DNA from: an uncultured Eubacterium sp. | GTDB lineage: Bacteria; Bacillota; Clostridia; Lachnospirales; Lachnospiraceae | Direction of reading: 5' to 3' | Assembly: GCA_947088865.1 (NCBI GenBank) | Contig: CAMUHY010000005.1 | Span: forward strand, 1-64,000 | Length of the DNA: 64,000 nt | Shown here: piece after piece, positions 53,564 through 61,941 of the stretch | Numbering within the stretch: the first letter of the stretch is position 1 | Layout of the letters: every line of letters begins with the position of its first letter | Notes under the pieces: generated by a model | Database searches by the model: none | What the model was told of the DNA's origin: nothing | What the model saw: the letters and a program-made list of their open reading frames with translations, nothing else | Program-made: the position numbers and the translations under genes

Positions 53564-54466
53564 ATGGACAATATTGCACAAATATTACGTATATTACCAG
53601 AGAGAGTAAAATGTGAAGTGAACGATGTTATTAAGCGAAACGGTCTTGCTTACAGCAAGCTGACAGAAATACATTTGAGAATCAATCAGAGCGTGATAAT
53701 AAAATATGAATATGGAAAAGAGTATATTATTGGAAATATTCATATTACGTCAGAAGATATTAATTACTGTCTGCAAATGATAACAAAATATTCAATATAT
53801 GCCTATCAGGATAGCATTCGGATGGGATTTGTCACCGTGAAGGGCGGACACCGAGTCGGTGTTATGGGGCAGGCAATTGTTGAAAATGGTACGATTTCAG
53901 GACAGAAGAATATAACATTTGTCAATATAAGGGTGGCGCATCAAGTGCTTGGCTGTGCAAGGAATATGATACCTTTTATATGTGATGGCAGCGTGCATAA
54001 CACACTGATTATCTCTCCGCCGAACTGTGGAAAAACAACGTTGCTTCGAGATATTATAAGGAATATTTCAAATGGAATAGACTGTATGCCAAGAAAAGTG
54101 GCATTGATTGATGAACGTTCAGAAATAGCAGCAAGTTTTGAGGGGATTCCACAAAATGATGTGGGACAAAGAACCGATGTTTTAGACCTTGCTCCAAAAA
54201 GTGAAGGTATGATACTGGCATTAAGGGCGATGTCACCAGAAGTCATTGCTATTGATGAGTTGGGAGGCGTGCAGGATATCGAAGCCGTAAAACAAGTAAT
54301 TCACTGTGGGTGTAAAGTGATTGCAACAGTACATGGGTATGATTTGCAGGATTGCTGTAACAGAAAAGAGCTTAAAGAAATGATAGGACACAATGGGTTT
54401 ACAAAGATCATTGTTTTGTCTGGGAAAAAAGGTGTGGGAACAATAGAAAGTATGGTGAATACATAA
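53564..54466 (+). CDS. spoIIIAA: Stage III sporulation protein AA (secretion-type ATPase)
   Basis: Cytoplasmic P-loop ATPase of the SpoIIIA-SpoIIQ channel linking mother cell and forespore. The N-terminus MDNIAQILRILPERVK aligns with Bacillus SpoIIIAA, KGGHRVGVMG precedes Walker A ISPPNCGKTTLLRD, and Walker B is in SPEVIAIDELGG. Length 300 aa. There is no ribosome site before the ATG, which immediately follows a 16-bp inverted repeat. Confidence 0.93.
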   Translation: MDNIAQILRILPERVKCEVNDVIKRNGLAYSKLTEIHLRINQSVIIKYEYGKEYIIGNIHITSEDINYCLQMITKYSIYAYQDSIRMGFVTVKGGHRVGVMGQAIVENGTISGQKNITFVNIRVAHQVLGCARNMIPFICDGSVHNTLIISPPNCGKTTLLRDIIRNISNGIDCMPRKVALIDERSEIAASFEGIPQNDVGQRTDVLDLAPKSEGMILALRAMSPEVIAIDELGGVQDIEAVKQVIHCGCKVIATVHGYDLQDCCNRKELKEMIGHNGFTKIIVLSGKKGVGTIESMVNT

Positions 54467-54991
54467 ATGATTATTAGAATAGTTGGAGCAGTTATTATTT
54501 TATTGACGGCAGTGACAGCCGGAATTTGTCTTAGCTATGTGGCTAAGACAAGAATTAAGCGATTATGTGCAATGGTCTCTTCGCTTTATATTTTATCGGG
54601 AGATATACGTTATGGAATGACAAGCCTTCCTGCTGCATGTATGAATATTGCAAGAGGAAGCCATAACGATTATTTGAAAAATTTTTATCAAAGGCTTTCC
54701 ATTGATTTAAATAAAGACGAATTTATTGTTTTTTCTGAATTGTGGAAAAGGCTTATTTATACCTATGTAAAAGAAATTTATTTGACGGAAAGTGACTGTG
54801 AAGTTTTATGTGAAGTTGGCGAATTGCCGTTGCATCTGGATAAAGATATGCAGATTAAACATATAGAAAATATTTGCTGTCGTTTAAATGATATTATTGC
54901 TGAAGCCAAATCAGGTGTTAATAACAAATGCAGAATTTATCAATGTACCTCAATAGCAGCAGGGATAATTATTGTGATACTTTTATTATAA
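54467..54991 (+). CDS. spoIIIAB: Stage III sporulation protein AB
   Basis: A 174-residue protein with N- and C-terminal membrane helices (IRIVGAVIILLTAVTAGICLSYV and CTSIAAGIIIVILLL) around a helical GspF-like core (SSLYILSGDIRYGMTSLPAA). Part of the SpoIIIA channel. The ATG follows the spoIIIAA stop directly, implying translational coupling. Confidence 0.9.
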   Translation: MIIRIVGAVIILLTAVTAGICLSYVAKTRIKRLCAMVSSLYILSGDIRYGMTSLPAACMNIARGSHNDYLKNFYQRLSIDLNKDEFIVFSELWKRLIYTYVKEIYLTESDCEVLCEVGELPLHLDKDMQIKHIENICCRLNDIIAEAKSGVNNKCRIYQCTSIAAGIIIVILLL

Positions 54992-55010
54992 TACGGATTG
55001 GAGGCTTGAG

Positions 55011-55205
55011 ATGGAAGTGAGTATTATATTTAAAATAGCGGCGGTGGGTATACTTGTGTCGGTGTTAAGTCAAGTGCTAAAGCATAGCGGAAGAGAAGAA
55101 CATGCCTTTCTTACAAGCCTTGCAGGGCTGTTATTGGTATTATACTGGATTGTCCCATATATTGTTGAGCTGTTTGAAACGATGAAAAAAATGTTTCAAT
55201 TATAG
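55011..55205 (+). CDS. spoIIIAC: Stage III sporulation protein AC
   Basis: A 64-residue protein of two membrane helices with conserved LSQVLKHSGREEHAFLTSLAGL. Expected to form a membrane complex with SpoIIIAD. GGAGG precedes the ATG; 19 bp after spoIIIAB. Confidence 0.93.
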   Translation: MEVSIIFKIAAVGILVSVLSQVLKHSGREEHAFLTSLAGLLLVLYWIVPYIVELFETMKKMFQL

Positions 55206-55255
55206 CATAACAAGACAAAATTGTTCAGTTTTAAGACAGTAAGGCAGGTGGAATT

Positions 55256-56683
55256 TTGATAGAAATTATTAAAATTGCGGCATTGGCAATCAGTGTTGTC
55301 TATCTGATTTCCATTTTAAAAAGTGCAGGAAGTCAGTTGCATATCGTTCTTATTATGACTTTTTCCGTGCTGGTTATCTATATTTTATCAGGGCGTATAT
55401 CCGGAATTATTGCACAGCTCACAAGAATGCAGGCAATTGTAAATTATGGACAGGATTACATAGCGCTTTTAATTAAAATTATTGGTATTACCTATGTGAC
55501 GCAGTTTGCGTCGGATTTATGCAAAGACAGCGGATACAATGCGCTTGCAGGGCAGATTGAGCTGTTTTGCAAAATTACAATAGCGGCAATCAGTTTTCCT
55601 GTGATATGTAGTCTTTTTGATATGACCCTAATGACCGTAAGCGCTGCAACAACAGAAATTGAGGATTTAGACTTTTCAGAGATTGACCGCATACTTGAAA
55701 ATAGTAATTACAATGGATTTTCATTTAAAAACATTGTAAAGGATATATGCAATAATGATTTTGAGGCGCAAGGATTGATAAGACAGGCTATCCAATCCAT
55801 TTTTAATGAAATTATAAGCAATCAATCCTATATATTAAATATCTTATTTCTTGCTGTTTTTTCAGCTTCACTAAAGATTCTTTTACCTGATAACAACAAT
55901 AAACAGGTAAGCGATATCTCACTTTTTATCGTGTATGCCATAATGATAATTACCATCTATTCTATTTTTAAGTCCGCTGTATCAATCAGTTACAAAGCAA
56001 TTGATTCGACCGTTAATTTGTATATGGCGATTATTCCTGTTTTACTGCCGCTGATTGCGGCAGTTACAGGCAGTATCAGCAGCGGCATTTATTATGAAGT
56101 AGTAGTTATGATGGTTACGGCAGTCAATGTTTTATTTAAAGATATTTTAATTAATGTGGTGAGAGCTACTTATATGATATCAATGGTAAATATACTTACA
56201 GAGGGCGGACGATTTACAAAATTGGGAGAACTTTTGACGCGGGCTGTAAAATTTTGCTGTAAATTGGCATTGACGGTATTTTCAGGTTTGAGTTGTGTCA
56301 AGACCATTTTAGGTCAATCGACAGATGCAGTTAAGAAAAATTTGTTTTATAAATCCGCCAAATTAATTCCAGCGGTTGGCGATTCAATAGAAGCGGTTTC
56401 TCAGACGGTGGTATCAGCAGGAAATGTTATAAAAAATGCAGTGGGCATAGCTGGAATCCTTGTTCTTATCATAACCGTCAGCGCACCGCTTCTTCAGTTG
56501 ATATCCATTACTTGTATGTTAAAAATATTGGCGGCTGTAATTGAACCATTGGCAGACAAGCAATTTATTTCAATTATAGATACATCTGGAAATATATTAG
56601 GGTTGTTGTGTTTGATTGTCACCGTTCAATGTAGTTTGTTTATTATGGTGACGGCTATTATGATATGTTTATTAAAGCCATAA
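55256..56683 (+). CDS. spoIIIAD-spoIIIAE: Fused stage III sporulation proteins AD and AE
   Basis: One uninterrupted 475-codon frame. Residues ~1-128 match SpoIIIAD: four hydrophobic helices (IIKIAALAISVVYLISILKS through CKITIAAISFPVICSLFDM). Residues ~135-475 match mature SpoIIIAE: an amphipathic start (DLDFSEIDRILENSNYNGF) and about seven helices including the conserved AIDSTVNLYMAIIPVLLPL. The usual spoIIIAD stop and spoIIIAE start and signal peptide are missing. TTG start at 55256 with AGGTGG upstream. Both domains belong to the same membrane channel, so a fusion could be functional; a base error that removed a stop cannot be excluded but would not explain the missing signal peptide. Confidence 0.85.
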   Translation: MIEIIKIAALAISVVYLISILKSAGSQLHIVLIMTFSVLVIYILSGRISGIIAQLTRMQAIVNYGQDYIALLIKIIGITYVTQFASDLCKDSGYNALAGQIELFCKITIAAISFPVICSLFDMTLMTVSAATTEIEDLDFSEIDRILENSNYNGFSFKNIVKDICNNDFEAQGLIRQAIQSIFNEIISNQSYILNILFLAVFSASLKILLPDNNNKQVSDISLFIVYAIMIITIYSIFKSAVSISYKAIDSTVNLYMAIIPVLLPLIAAVTGSISSGIYYEVVVMMVTAVNVLFKDILINVVRATYMISMVNILTEGGRFTKLGELLTRAVKFCCKLALTVFSGLSCVKTILGQSTDAVKKNLFYKSAKLIPAVGDSIEAVSQTVVSAGNVIKNAVGIAGILVLIITVSAPLLQLISITCMLKILAAVIEPLADKQFISIIDTSGNILGLLCLIVTVQCSLFIMVTAIMICLLKP

Positions 56684-56758
56684 TGACGTCATATGCAATT
56701 GTTATGATTGTTGTCTGTGATTGTTAGGCACAAAAGGATTAAAAAATTGAGCTGTTCA

Positions 56759-56783
56759 TATAAAAAGCAGCACAGAAACGAGG
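56759..56783 (+). repeat. 25-nt leader block shared with recA
   Basis: TATAAAAAGCAGCACAGAAA then CGAGG; 23 of 25 positions equal the block at 25091-25115 in the recA leader. Includes the likely ribosome site GAGG of spoIIIAF. Confidence 0.55.
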
Positions 56784-56789
56784 GTTTTT

Positions 56790-57353
56790 ATGGAATGGGT
56801 AAAACGGATATTTGTCACAGGTATTATGACAGAATTAATACTGCATTTATTGCCCGATAAAAAATATGATAAATATGTGCGATTAATTTGCGGGGTAATA
56901 TTAACGATGGTATGTATTTCGCCCATATTGTCATTTTTTAATAATAAAAGTAATATAAAAAATTATATCAATATCTTTGAAAAAATTGGACAAAAGTATG
57001 ATTATCAAACCATGATAGGAAATATGCAGGGGGAAGACCAGTCCTATTACATACAAAATTACATAGATGTTAATTCCAAGTATATTAATGAGTTGGTTTT
57101 AGAGGAAGGCTTGAATCCAGTAGACTGTAAAATTGTTTTGGATATGGATGAAAAAAGCAAAACGTATGGAAGTATAGAAACGATTGCCCTAACGGTTGCG
57201 GATGGGAAAAATTCATGCTATGAAAAAAACGAGGGACGCATTGTCTATCAAGGCGGCGCCAAACAGTACAGTGAGGAGCTTTTGGCGCTTATAGAAACAA
57301 TTTGTGTAACTTATGAAATGGATAAGGATAGTATTCATGTGAAAATTACATAA
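56790..57353 (+). CDS. spoIIIAF: Stage III sporulation protein AF
   Basis: A 187-residue protein with two N-terminal membrane helices (WVKRIFVTGIMTELILHLL and LICGVILTMVCISPILSFF) and a C-terminal ring-building-type domain (~95-187). The family landmark LLPDKKYDKYVRLICG is clear. It lies 106 bp after the AD-AE fusion, an unusual gap within a spoIIIA operon. Confidence 0.9.
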   Translation: MEWVKRIFVTGIMTELILHLLPDKKYDKYVRLICGVILTMVCISPILSFFNNKSNIKNYINIFEKIGQKYDYQTMIGNMQGEDQSYYIQNYIDVNSKYINELVLEEGLNPVDCKIVLDMDEKSKTYGSIETIALTVADGKNSCYEKNEGRIVYQGGAKQYSEELLALIETICVTYEMDKDSIHVKIT

Positions 57354-57385
57354 ATTCATAGGCTGAGCAAGAATGGGGGACTTTT

Positions 57386-57823
57386 ATGAATAATAAAAAT
57401 GATTTCATAGAAAAAATATTGAATAAAAAGGGCAAGGAAAAAATATTAATAGTATTATTAATAGGGATTTTATTAATGGTTATCGCAATACCCGTAAAAG
57501 ATGAATCGAAAAATAACAATTCCTTCGTCGGTTTACAAGATACAAATAATGATATGTATACGAACTGGCTGAAGGATTACAATTCTGATATTACATCGTA
57601 CAGCACATTTATTGAACAAAAATTGAAAAATATTTTATCAAAAGTTGAAGGTGTTGGCGAGGTTAATGTAATGGTCAAAATTAATGAAGACGAGTCAATT
57701 GAGGGGGTGATAGTAGTTGCAGGAGGAGGTGGTAACGGAACGGTGTCAGCCAGTATTACATCTGCTATTGAAGCTTTGCTTGGAATACCAGCCCATAAGA
57801 TTAAAGTATTAAAAATGGTATAA
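57386..57823 (+). CDS. spoIIIAG: Stage III sporulation protein AG, short form
   Basis: One membrane helix (ILIVLLIGILLMVIAIPV, ~20-37) and a ring-building domain (~75-145) with YSTFIEQKLKNILSKVEGVG and the family signature EGVIVVAGGGGNGTVSASIT and ALLGIPAHKIKVLKM. Only 145 residues versus ~200-230 in Bacillus. The long insertion that lies before EGV(I/L)VVA in Bacillus is reduced to about six residues (INEDES). Function in the forespore-side ring is otherwise expected. Confidence 0.9.
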   Translation: MNNKNDFIEKILNKKGKEKILIVLLIGILLMVIAIPVKDESKNNNSFVGLQDTNNDMYTNWLKDYNSDITSYSTFIEQKLKNILSKVEGVGEVNVMVKINEDESIEGVIVVAGGGGNGTVSASITSAIEALLGIPAHKIKVLKMV

Positions 57824-57858
57824 CAATAAGCGTTTGTTGCGCAGAAATGGAGTAGTCA

Positions 57859-58503
57859 TTGAAAAAAATTAAAAAAAATCAAATTATCATAACAGCGTTG
57901 GCAATTATGATTGCCGTTGCAGGATATATTAATTATACAGGAAGTCTTGGCGATATTATATCAATTAAAAATAAAAAAGAAGATGCCCCTGTTACATCAG
58001 AATCCCTAGAAGAACCTGGAACAGTTGTTCTCACAGCAGGCGATAACGTGACAGATGGAGAAAAGTCGGACGGTGAAAATAATGAAAATTCAGGAAATTC
58101 AGATACAATCAGCGTCAATGGTGATGTGACAAGTGAAAAACCTGTTGTTGCGACATCGGTTATATCCGAAGCAAAGTTAAACCGTGAGCAAATGAGGGCA
58201 AAAAATAAAGAGATGCTGTTAGATATTATTAACAGTACAGAGTTAAATGAAGCAGCAAAGGCAGACGCAGTTGCACAGATAACGCAAATTAGTGAAAATT
58301 CACAGAAAGAAACAGCAGCAGAGCTGCTTCTTGAAGCCAAAGGATTAGGAAATTCCGTTGTGTCTATACAGGATGGAGAAGTGGATGTTGTCATTAACGC
58401 TGCTGGTATATCCGATACGCAAAGAGCGCAGATAGAAGATATTATTAAAAGAAAAACAGGAGTAACTGCGGATAAGATTACAATAAATGTTTGCAATAAC
58501 TAA
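57859..58503 (+). CDS. spoIIIAH: Stage III sporulation protein AH
   Basis: Mother-cell partner of SpoIIQ in the engulfment channel. N-terminal membrane helix (QIIITALAIMIAVAGYINY), an acidic Ser/Asn-rich linker (~30-95) and a C-terminal YscJ/FliF-like domain (~105-214) with REQMRAKNKEMLLDIINS and KRKTGVTADKITI. TTG start at 57859 with GGAG upstream; 214 aa. Confidence 0.9.
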   Translation: MKKIKKNQIIITALAIMIAVAGYINYTGSLGDIISIKNKKEDAPVTSESLEEPGTVVLTAGDNVTDGEKSDGENNENSGNSDTISVNGDVTSEKPVVATSVISEAKLNREQMRAKNKEMLLDIINSTELNEAAKADAVAQITQISENSQKETAAELLLEAKGLGNSVVSIQDGEVDVVINAAGISDTQRAQIEDIIKRKTGVTADKITINVCNN

Positions 58504-58595
58504 AAAAATCGATTATAATATATTCATTAACGCGAATGGCTCTAAAATTGTCTGGTTGCAGCCATGCGTGTGAAATATGACGCAGGAGGTCCGCA

Positions 58596-58985
58596 ATGAC
58601 TAAAGATTTTGAAAGCAAAGGAAATAGTTACTCTATACACGAGAGAGTTAATATTGGTGAGGTTCGTGTCGCAGATGAAGTTGTTGCTATTATTGCAGGA
58701 TTAGCTGCCACTGAAGTAGATGGTGTTGAATCAATGGCTGGCAATATAACCAATGAGCTTGTCAGCAAGTTAGGAATGAAAAATTTATCAAAAGGCGTTA
58801 AGGTGTACGTCAATGATAGAACCGTTGCCGTTGATTTAGCATTGAATATCAAATATGGTTTTGAGATTCCTAAAGTTTCTGCCAATGTGCAGGAAAAAGT
58901 AAAATCAGCAATTGAGACAATGACAGGTTTTGAAGTGACATCTGTTAATATTAAGATTGCCGGCGTGAACATTGAAGCTGAGTAA
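58596..58985 (+). CDS. Asp23/Gls24 family envelope stress protein
   Basis: A 129-residue Asp23 domain: GEVRVADEVVAIIAGLAATEVDGV near residues 19-42 and VNIKIAGVNIE at the end. Family members coat the inner membrane face and are linked to envelope stress. In Clostridia it regularly precedes nusB, as here. AGGAGG upstream. Confidence 0.92.
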   Translation: MTKDFESKGNSYSIHERVNIGEVRVADEVVAIIAGLAATEVDGVESMAGNITNELVSKLGMKNLSKGVKVYVNDRTVAVDLALNIKYGFEIPKVSANVQEKVKSAIETMTGFEVTSVNIKIAGVNIEAE

Positions 58986-59063
58986 GTAGCATAAGATTAA
59001 ATATTGAAAAGTCAAATAATTGGACTTTGTTGCTCTTACAAAAATATATTGCATTGTAGCTAG

Positions 59064-59096
59064 CGCCAGACTGAGGTTTCTCGGTCTGGCGATTTT
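59064..59096 (+). terminator. Terminator between asp23 and nusB
   Basis: CGCCAGACTGAG (59064-59075) pairs with CTCGGTCTGGCG (59080-59091) with one G-T pair, then ATTTT. Confidence 0.8.
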
Positions 59097-59122
59097 ACAC
59101 ATGTGCAGAAAGGTTGTAATCC

Positions 59123-59521
59123 ATGACAAGAACACAGATAAGAGAACATATCTTTATTATTTTATTTGGAGTAGAGTTTCATAAGGCAGAGGAACTAGAG
59201 GAACATATTGCTCTTTATATAGATAATATTGGCGCGATATCAAAAAAAGATTTAGATTATATTACAAAAAAATCAAGAGCGATTATTTCTAAAATAGAAG
59301 AAATTGATAATATGATAAATGAAACCTCAAATGGGTGGCCAACCAGCAGACTTGGCAAGGCAGAGCTTACGATTATGAGACTTGCCATCTTTGAGATTAA
59401 ATATGATGATGATATTCCAAATGGCGTTGCCATCAATGAAGCGGTTGAACTAGCTAAAAAATATGGCGCGGACAGCGCTTCTTCATTTATCAATGGCGTG
59501 CTGGCAAAGTTTATAAAGTAG
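59123..59521 (+). CDS. nusB: Transcription antitermination factor NusB
   Basis: Binds boxA RNA with NusE for rRNA antitermination. [18 protein letters not shown] at the start, [19 protein letters not shown] and the final [23 protein letters not shown] are diagnostic. Length 132 aa. It is 14 bp before xseA. Confidence 0.95.
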   Translation: MTRTQIREHIFIILFGVEFHKAEELEEHIALYIDNIGAISKKDLDYITKKSRAIISKIEEIDNMINETSNGWPTSRLGKAELTIMRLAIFEIKYDDDIPNGVAINEAVELAKKYGADSASSFINGVLAKFIK

Positions 59522-59535
59522 TAGAGGTTTTTTAT

Positions 59536-60750
59536 ATGGCAGGTTCCTTTACGGTTTCACAGATAAATAAATATATTAAAAATATGTTTCTTCAAGATTT
59601 TGTGTTAAATAAAGTTTCAGTTACCGGAGAATTATCAAACTGTAAATATCACCCTTCTGGACATTTATTTTTTACGCTAAAAGATGCAAATGGAACGTTG
59701 CCTGCCATTATGTATGCTAGTCAGGTGAAAAATTTAAATATACAGCTCAAAGATGGCATGAAAGTAATGGTACATGGGCGAATTGATATATTTGAGCGTG
59801 ATGGAAAGTATCAGCTTTATGCAAATCGTATAGAGATGAATGGTATAGGGGAATTATATAGACAGTTTGAAGCGTTAAAAGTACAGTTTGAGCAGATGGG
59901 ATATTTTAGCCCGCAATATAAACGTCCTATCCCTAAGTATTCAGGTAAAGTTGGTATTGTGACAGCTTCGAGCGGAGCGGCGATTCAGGATATTATCAAT
60001 ATTTCTCACAGGCGTAATCCATATGTTTCATTGATTCTTTATCCTGCGCTTGTTCAGGGGAGTGGAGCGGCTAAAAGTATTGTAAAAGGAATACAAAAAT
60101 TAGATTTGATGGAATTGGATGTTATTATAATAGGACGAGGCGGCGGTTCAATAGAAGATTTATGGGCATTTAATGAAGAAATAGTTGCAGAGGCAATCTT
60201 TAATTCCAAGACGCCAATTATTTCTGCTGTTGGGCATGAGACGGATTTTACAATAGCTGATTTTGTAGCAGATTTAAGAGCGCCTACGCCATCTGCTGCG
60301 GCTGAGTTGGCAGTAAGTGATATTCGTGTGGTAGAAGCAGATTTACAGAGATATTTGGATGCGTTAAAAAATGCCATGTATCAAAGAATAGAAAAATATT
60401 ATACCCGTCTTGAAGCCATATCAACCAAGTTGAAATATTTAAATCCACAGGCAATGGTTGATGAAAAAAGACATTATTTGTGTCTAATTCGAGAACAACT
60501 GGATAGGCTTATCACTTCGTACCTCGCAAAAAAAAGACATCAGCTAGAGCTTTATGCTTTTCGGTTGCAGGGTGTTTCGCCTTTGGAAAAATTGGGACAA
60601 GGATATTCTTATACAGAAACCACAGAGGGAACGATGGTAAAATCTGTAAAAGATATAAAAGTCTCGGATTGTGTCAATATTTATGTTAAAGATGGTTATT
60701 TTACAGCTACGATTCATAAAATCACAGAGAATGGAGGGAACAGTGGCTAA
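59536..60750 (+). CDS. xseA: Exodeoxyribonuclease VII large subunit
   Basis: Single-strand exonuclease. N-terminal OB-fold (VTGELSNCKYHPSGHLFFTLKD), catalytic region with GIVTASSGAAIQDII, GRGGGSIEDLWAFN and SAVGHETDFTIADFVADLRAPTP, and a coiled-coil C-terminus. Length 404 aa. Its end overlaps the xseB start. Confidence 0.96.
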   Translation: MAGSFTVSQINKYIKNMFLQDFVLNKVSVTGELSNCKYHPSGHLFFTLKDANGTLPAIMYASQVKNLNIQLKDGMKVMVHGRIDIFERDGKYQLYANRIEMNGIGELYRQFEALKVQFEQMGYFSPQYKRPIPKYSGKVGIVTASSGAAIQDIINISHRRNPYVSLILYPALVQGSGAAKSIVKGIQKLDLMELDVIIIGRGGGSIEDLWAFNEEIVAEAIFNSKTPIISAVGHETDFTIADFVADLRAPTPSAAAELAVSDIRVVEADLQRYLDALKNAMYQRIEKYYTRLEAISTKLKYLNPQAMVDEKRHYLCLIREQLDRLITSYLAKKRHQLELYAFRLQGVSPLEKLGQGYSYTETTEGTMVKSVKDIKVSDCVNIYVKDGYFTATIHKITENGGNSG

Positions 60751-60943
60751 AGGTTTTGATATAGAAGAGTCTTTTCAATTGCTTGATGATATTGTACAAA
60801 AATTAGAAGGTGGCGATTTGCCTATGAATGAAGCGTTGAAATTATATAAAGACGGTGTGAAATTAGTCGAAAAATGTAATATACAGATGGATAAAGTGGA
60901 AAAGCAAATTGTTGTTTTGGATGAAGAAGAGACATCATTGTAA
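60743..60943 (+). CDS. xseB: Exodeoxyribonuclease VII small subunit
   Basis: A 66-residue helical partner of XseA: FDIEESFQLLDDIVQKLEGGDLPMNEALKLYKDGVKLV is the family pattern. GTG at 60743 with GGAGG 5 nt upstream is chosen; the ATG at 60731 contains that ribosome site. It overlaps xseA by 8 nt. Confidence 0.92.
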   Translation: MAKGFDIEESFQLLDDIVQKLEGGDLPMNEALKLYKDGVKLVEKCNIQMDKVEKQIVVLDEEETSL

Positions 60944-60981
60944 CTTATCGGATAATTTTAAAGGTGCGTTTTGCAGCAATT

Positions 60982-61026
60982 TTAACTTCATCAAGCAGCA
61001 TAGCGGATTGCGAATATCCGCTTAAC
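60982..61026 (+). repeat. Dispersed element, internally deleted copy F (45 bp)
   Basis: TTAACTTCATCAAG (left end) joins directly to CAGCATAGCGGATTGCGAAT and then ATCCGCTTAAC (right end). All middle hairpins are lost while both TTAAC ends and the terminal hairpin remain. Confidence 0.85.
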
Positions 61027-61049
61027 TAAAAATATAAGGGAAAATAAAT

Positions 61050-61937
61050 ATGGGGTTTAATGAAGAATTAAAAGATAAAGTAGATAAAATAAATAATATT
61101 ATAATAGATAATCTTCCAGCGGTGCAAGGGGAACAAAAGCTTTTGCTGGAAGCGATAAATTATAGTGTTCGCGTTGGCGGTAAACGAGTAAGACCACTGC
61201 TTATGCTTGAGACATACAAGCTGTGCAACGGGCAAAATGAAAAAGAAGTCTATCCTTATATGGCAGCGTTGGAGTATATACACACCTATTCTTTGGTGCA
61301 TGATGATTTGCCGGCAATGGATAATGATGATTATCGAAGAGGCAATCTTACCACTCACAAAAAATTTGGTGAAGATTTTGGCATTCTTGCTGGAGATGGT
61401 TTGTTAAATTACGCTTATGAAGTGATGATGAATGCAATACTCCATTCAAAAGATATGGAAAAAAATGCAAAAGCAGGCAGTATTATTGCGCAAAAAGCGG
61501 GTATATACGGCATGGTGGGAGGACAATCTGTCGATGTATGGTTGACGGATAAACCAGTTAGTCAAAATGATTTGGAATTTATCTTTAACTGCAAGACAGG
61601 CGCTTTGATAGAAGCGGCTTTTATGGCGGGCGGCGTGCTTGCAGGAGCTTGTGACGATATAGTAAAACAGCTTGAGAAGGCAGGCAATTTAGTGGGTGTA
61701 GCGTTTCAAATTAAAGATGATATTTTGGATATTACAAGCACAAAAGAGCAGTTTGGAAAGCCTGTTTTCAGTGATGAGCGCAATAAAAAAACAACATATG
61801 TTACACTTTATGGCATGAAAAAAGCAAATGAAGATGTCATAAAAATGTCAAAAAAAGCAGAGGATATTGTAAGAAACATTGGTGACAATATATTTTTAGT
61901 AGAACTGATTAATAAGTTGATAAATAGGATAAATTAA
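61050..61937 (+). CDS. ispA: Farnesyl diphosphate synthase (short-chain polyprenyl synthase)
   Basis: Condenses IPP with DMAPP and GPP to farnesyl diphosphate. First Asp-rich motif LVHDDLPAMDNDD, second motif in QIKDDILDI, and GGKRVRPLL for IPP binding. Length 295 aa. It is 4 bp before dxs, coupling the isoprenoid pathway's first enzyme with a downstream one. Confidence 0.95.
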   Translation: MGFNEELKDKVDKINNIIIDNLPAVQGEQKLLLEAINYSVRVGGKRVRPLLMLETYKLCNGQNEKEVYPYMAALEYIHTYSLVHDDLPAMDNDDYRRGNLTTHKKFGEDFGILAGDGLLNYAYEVMMNAILHSKDMEKNAKAGSIIAQKAGIYGMVGGQSVDVWLTDKPVSQNDLEFIFNCKTGALIEAAFMAGGVLAGACDDIVKQLEKAGNLVGVAFQIKDDILDITSTKEQFGKPVFSDERNKKTTYVTLYGMKKANEDVIKMSKKAEDIVRNIGDNIFLVELINKLINRIN

Positions 61938-61941
61938 GATT

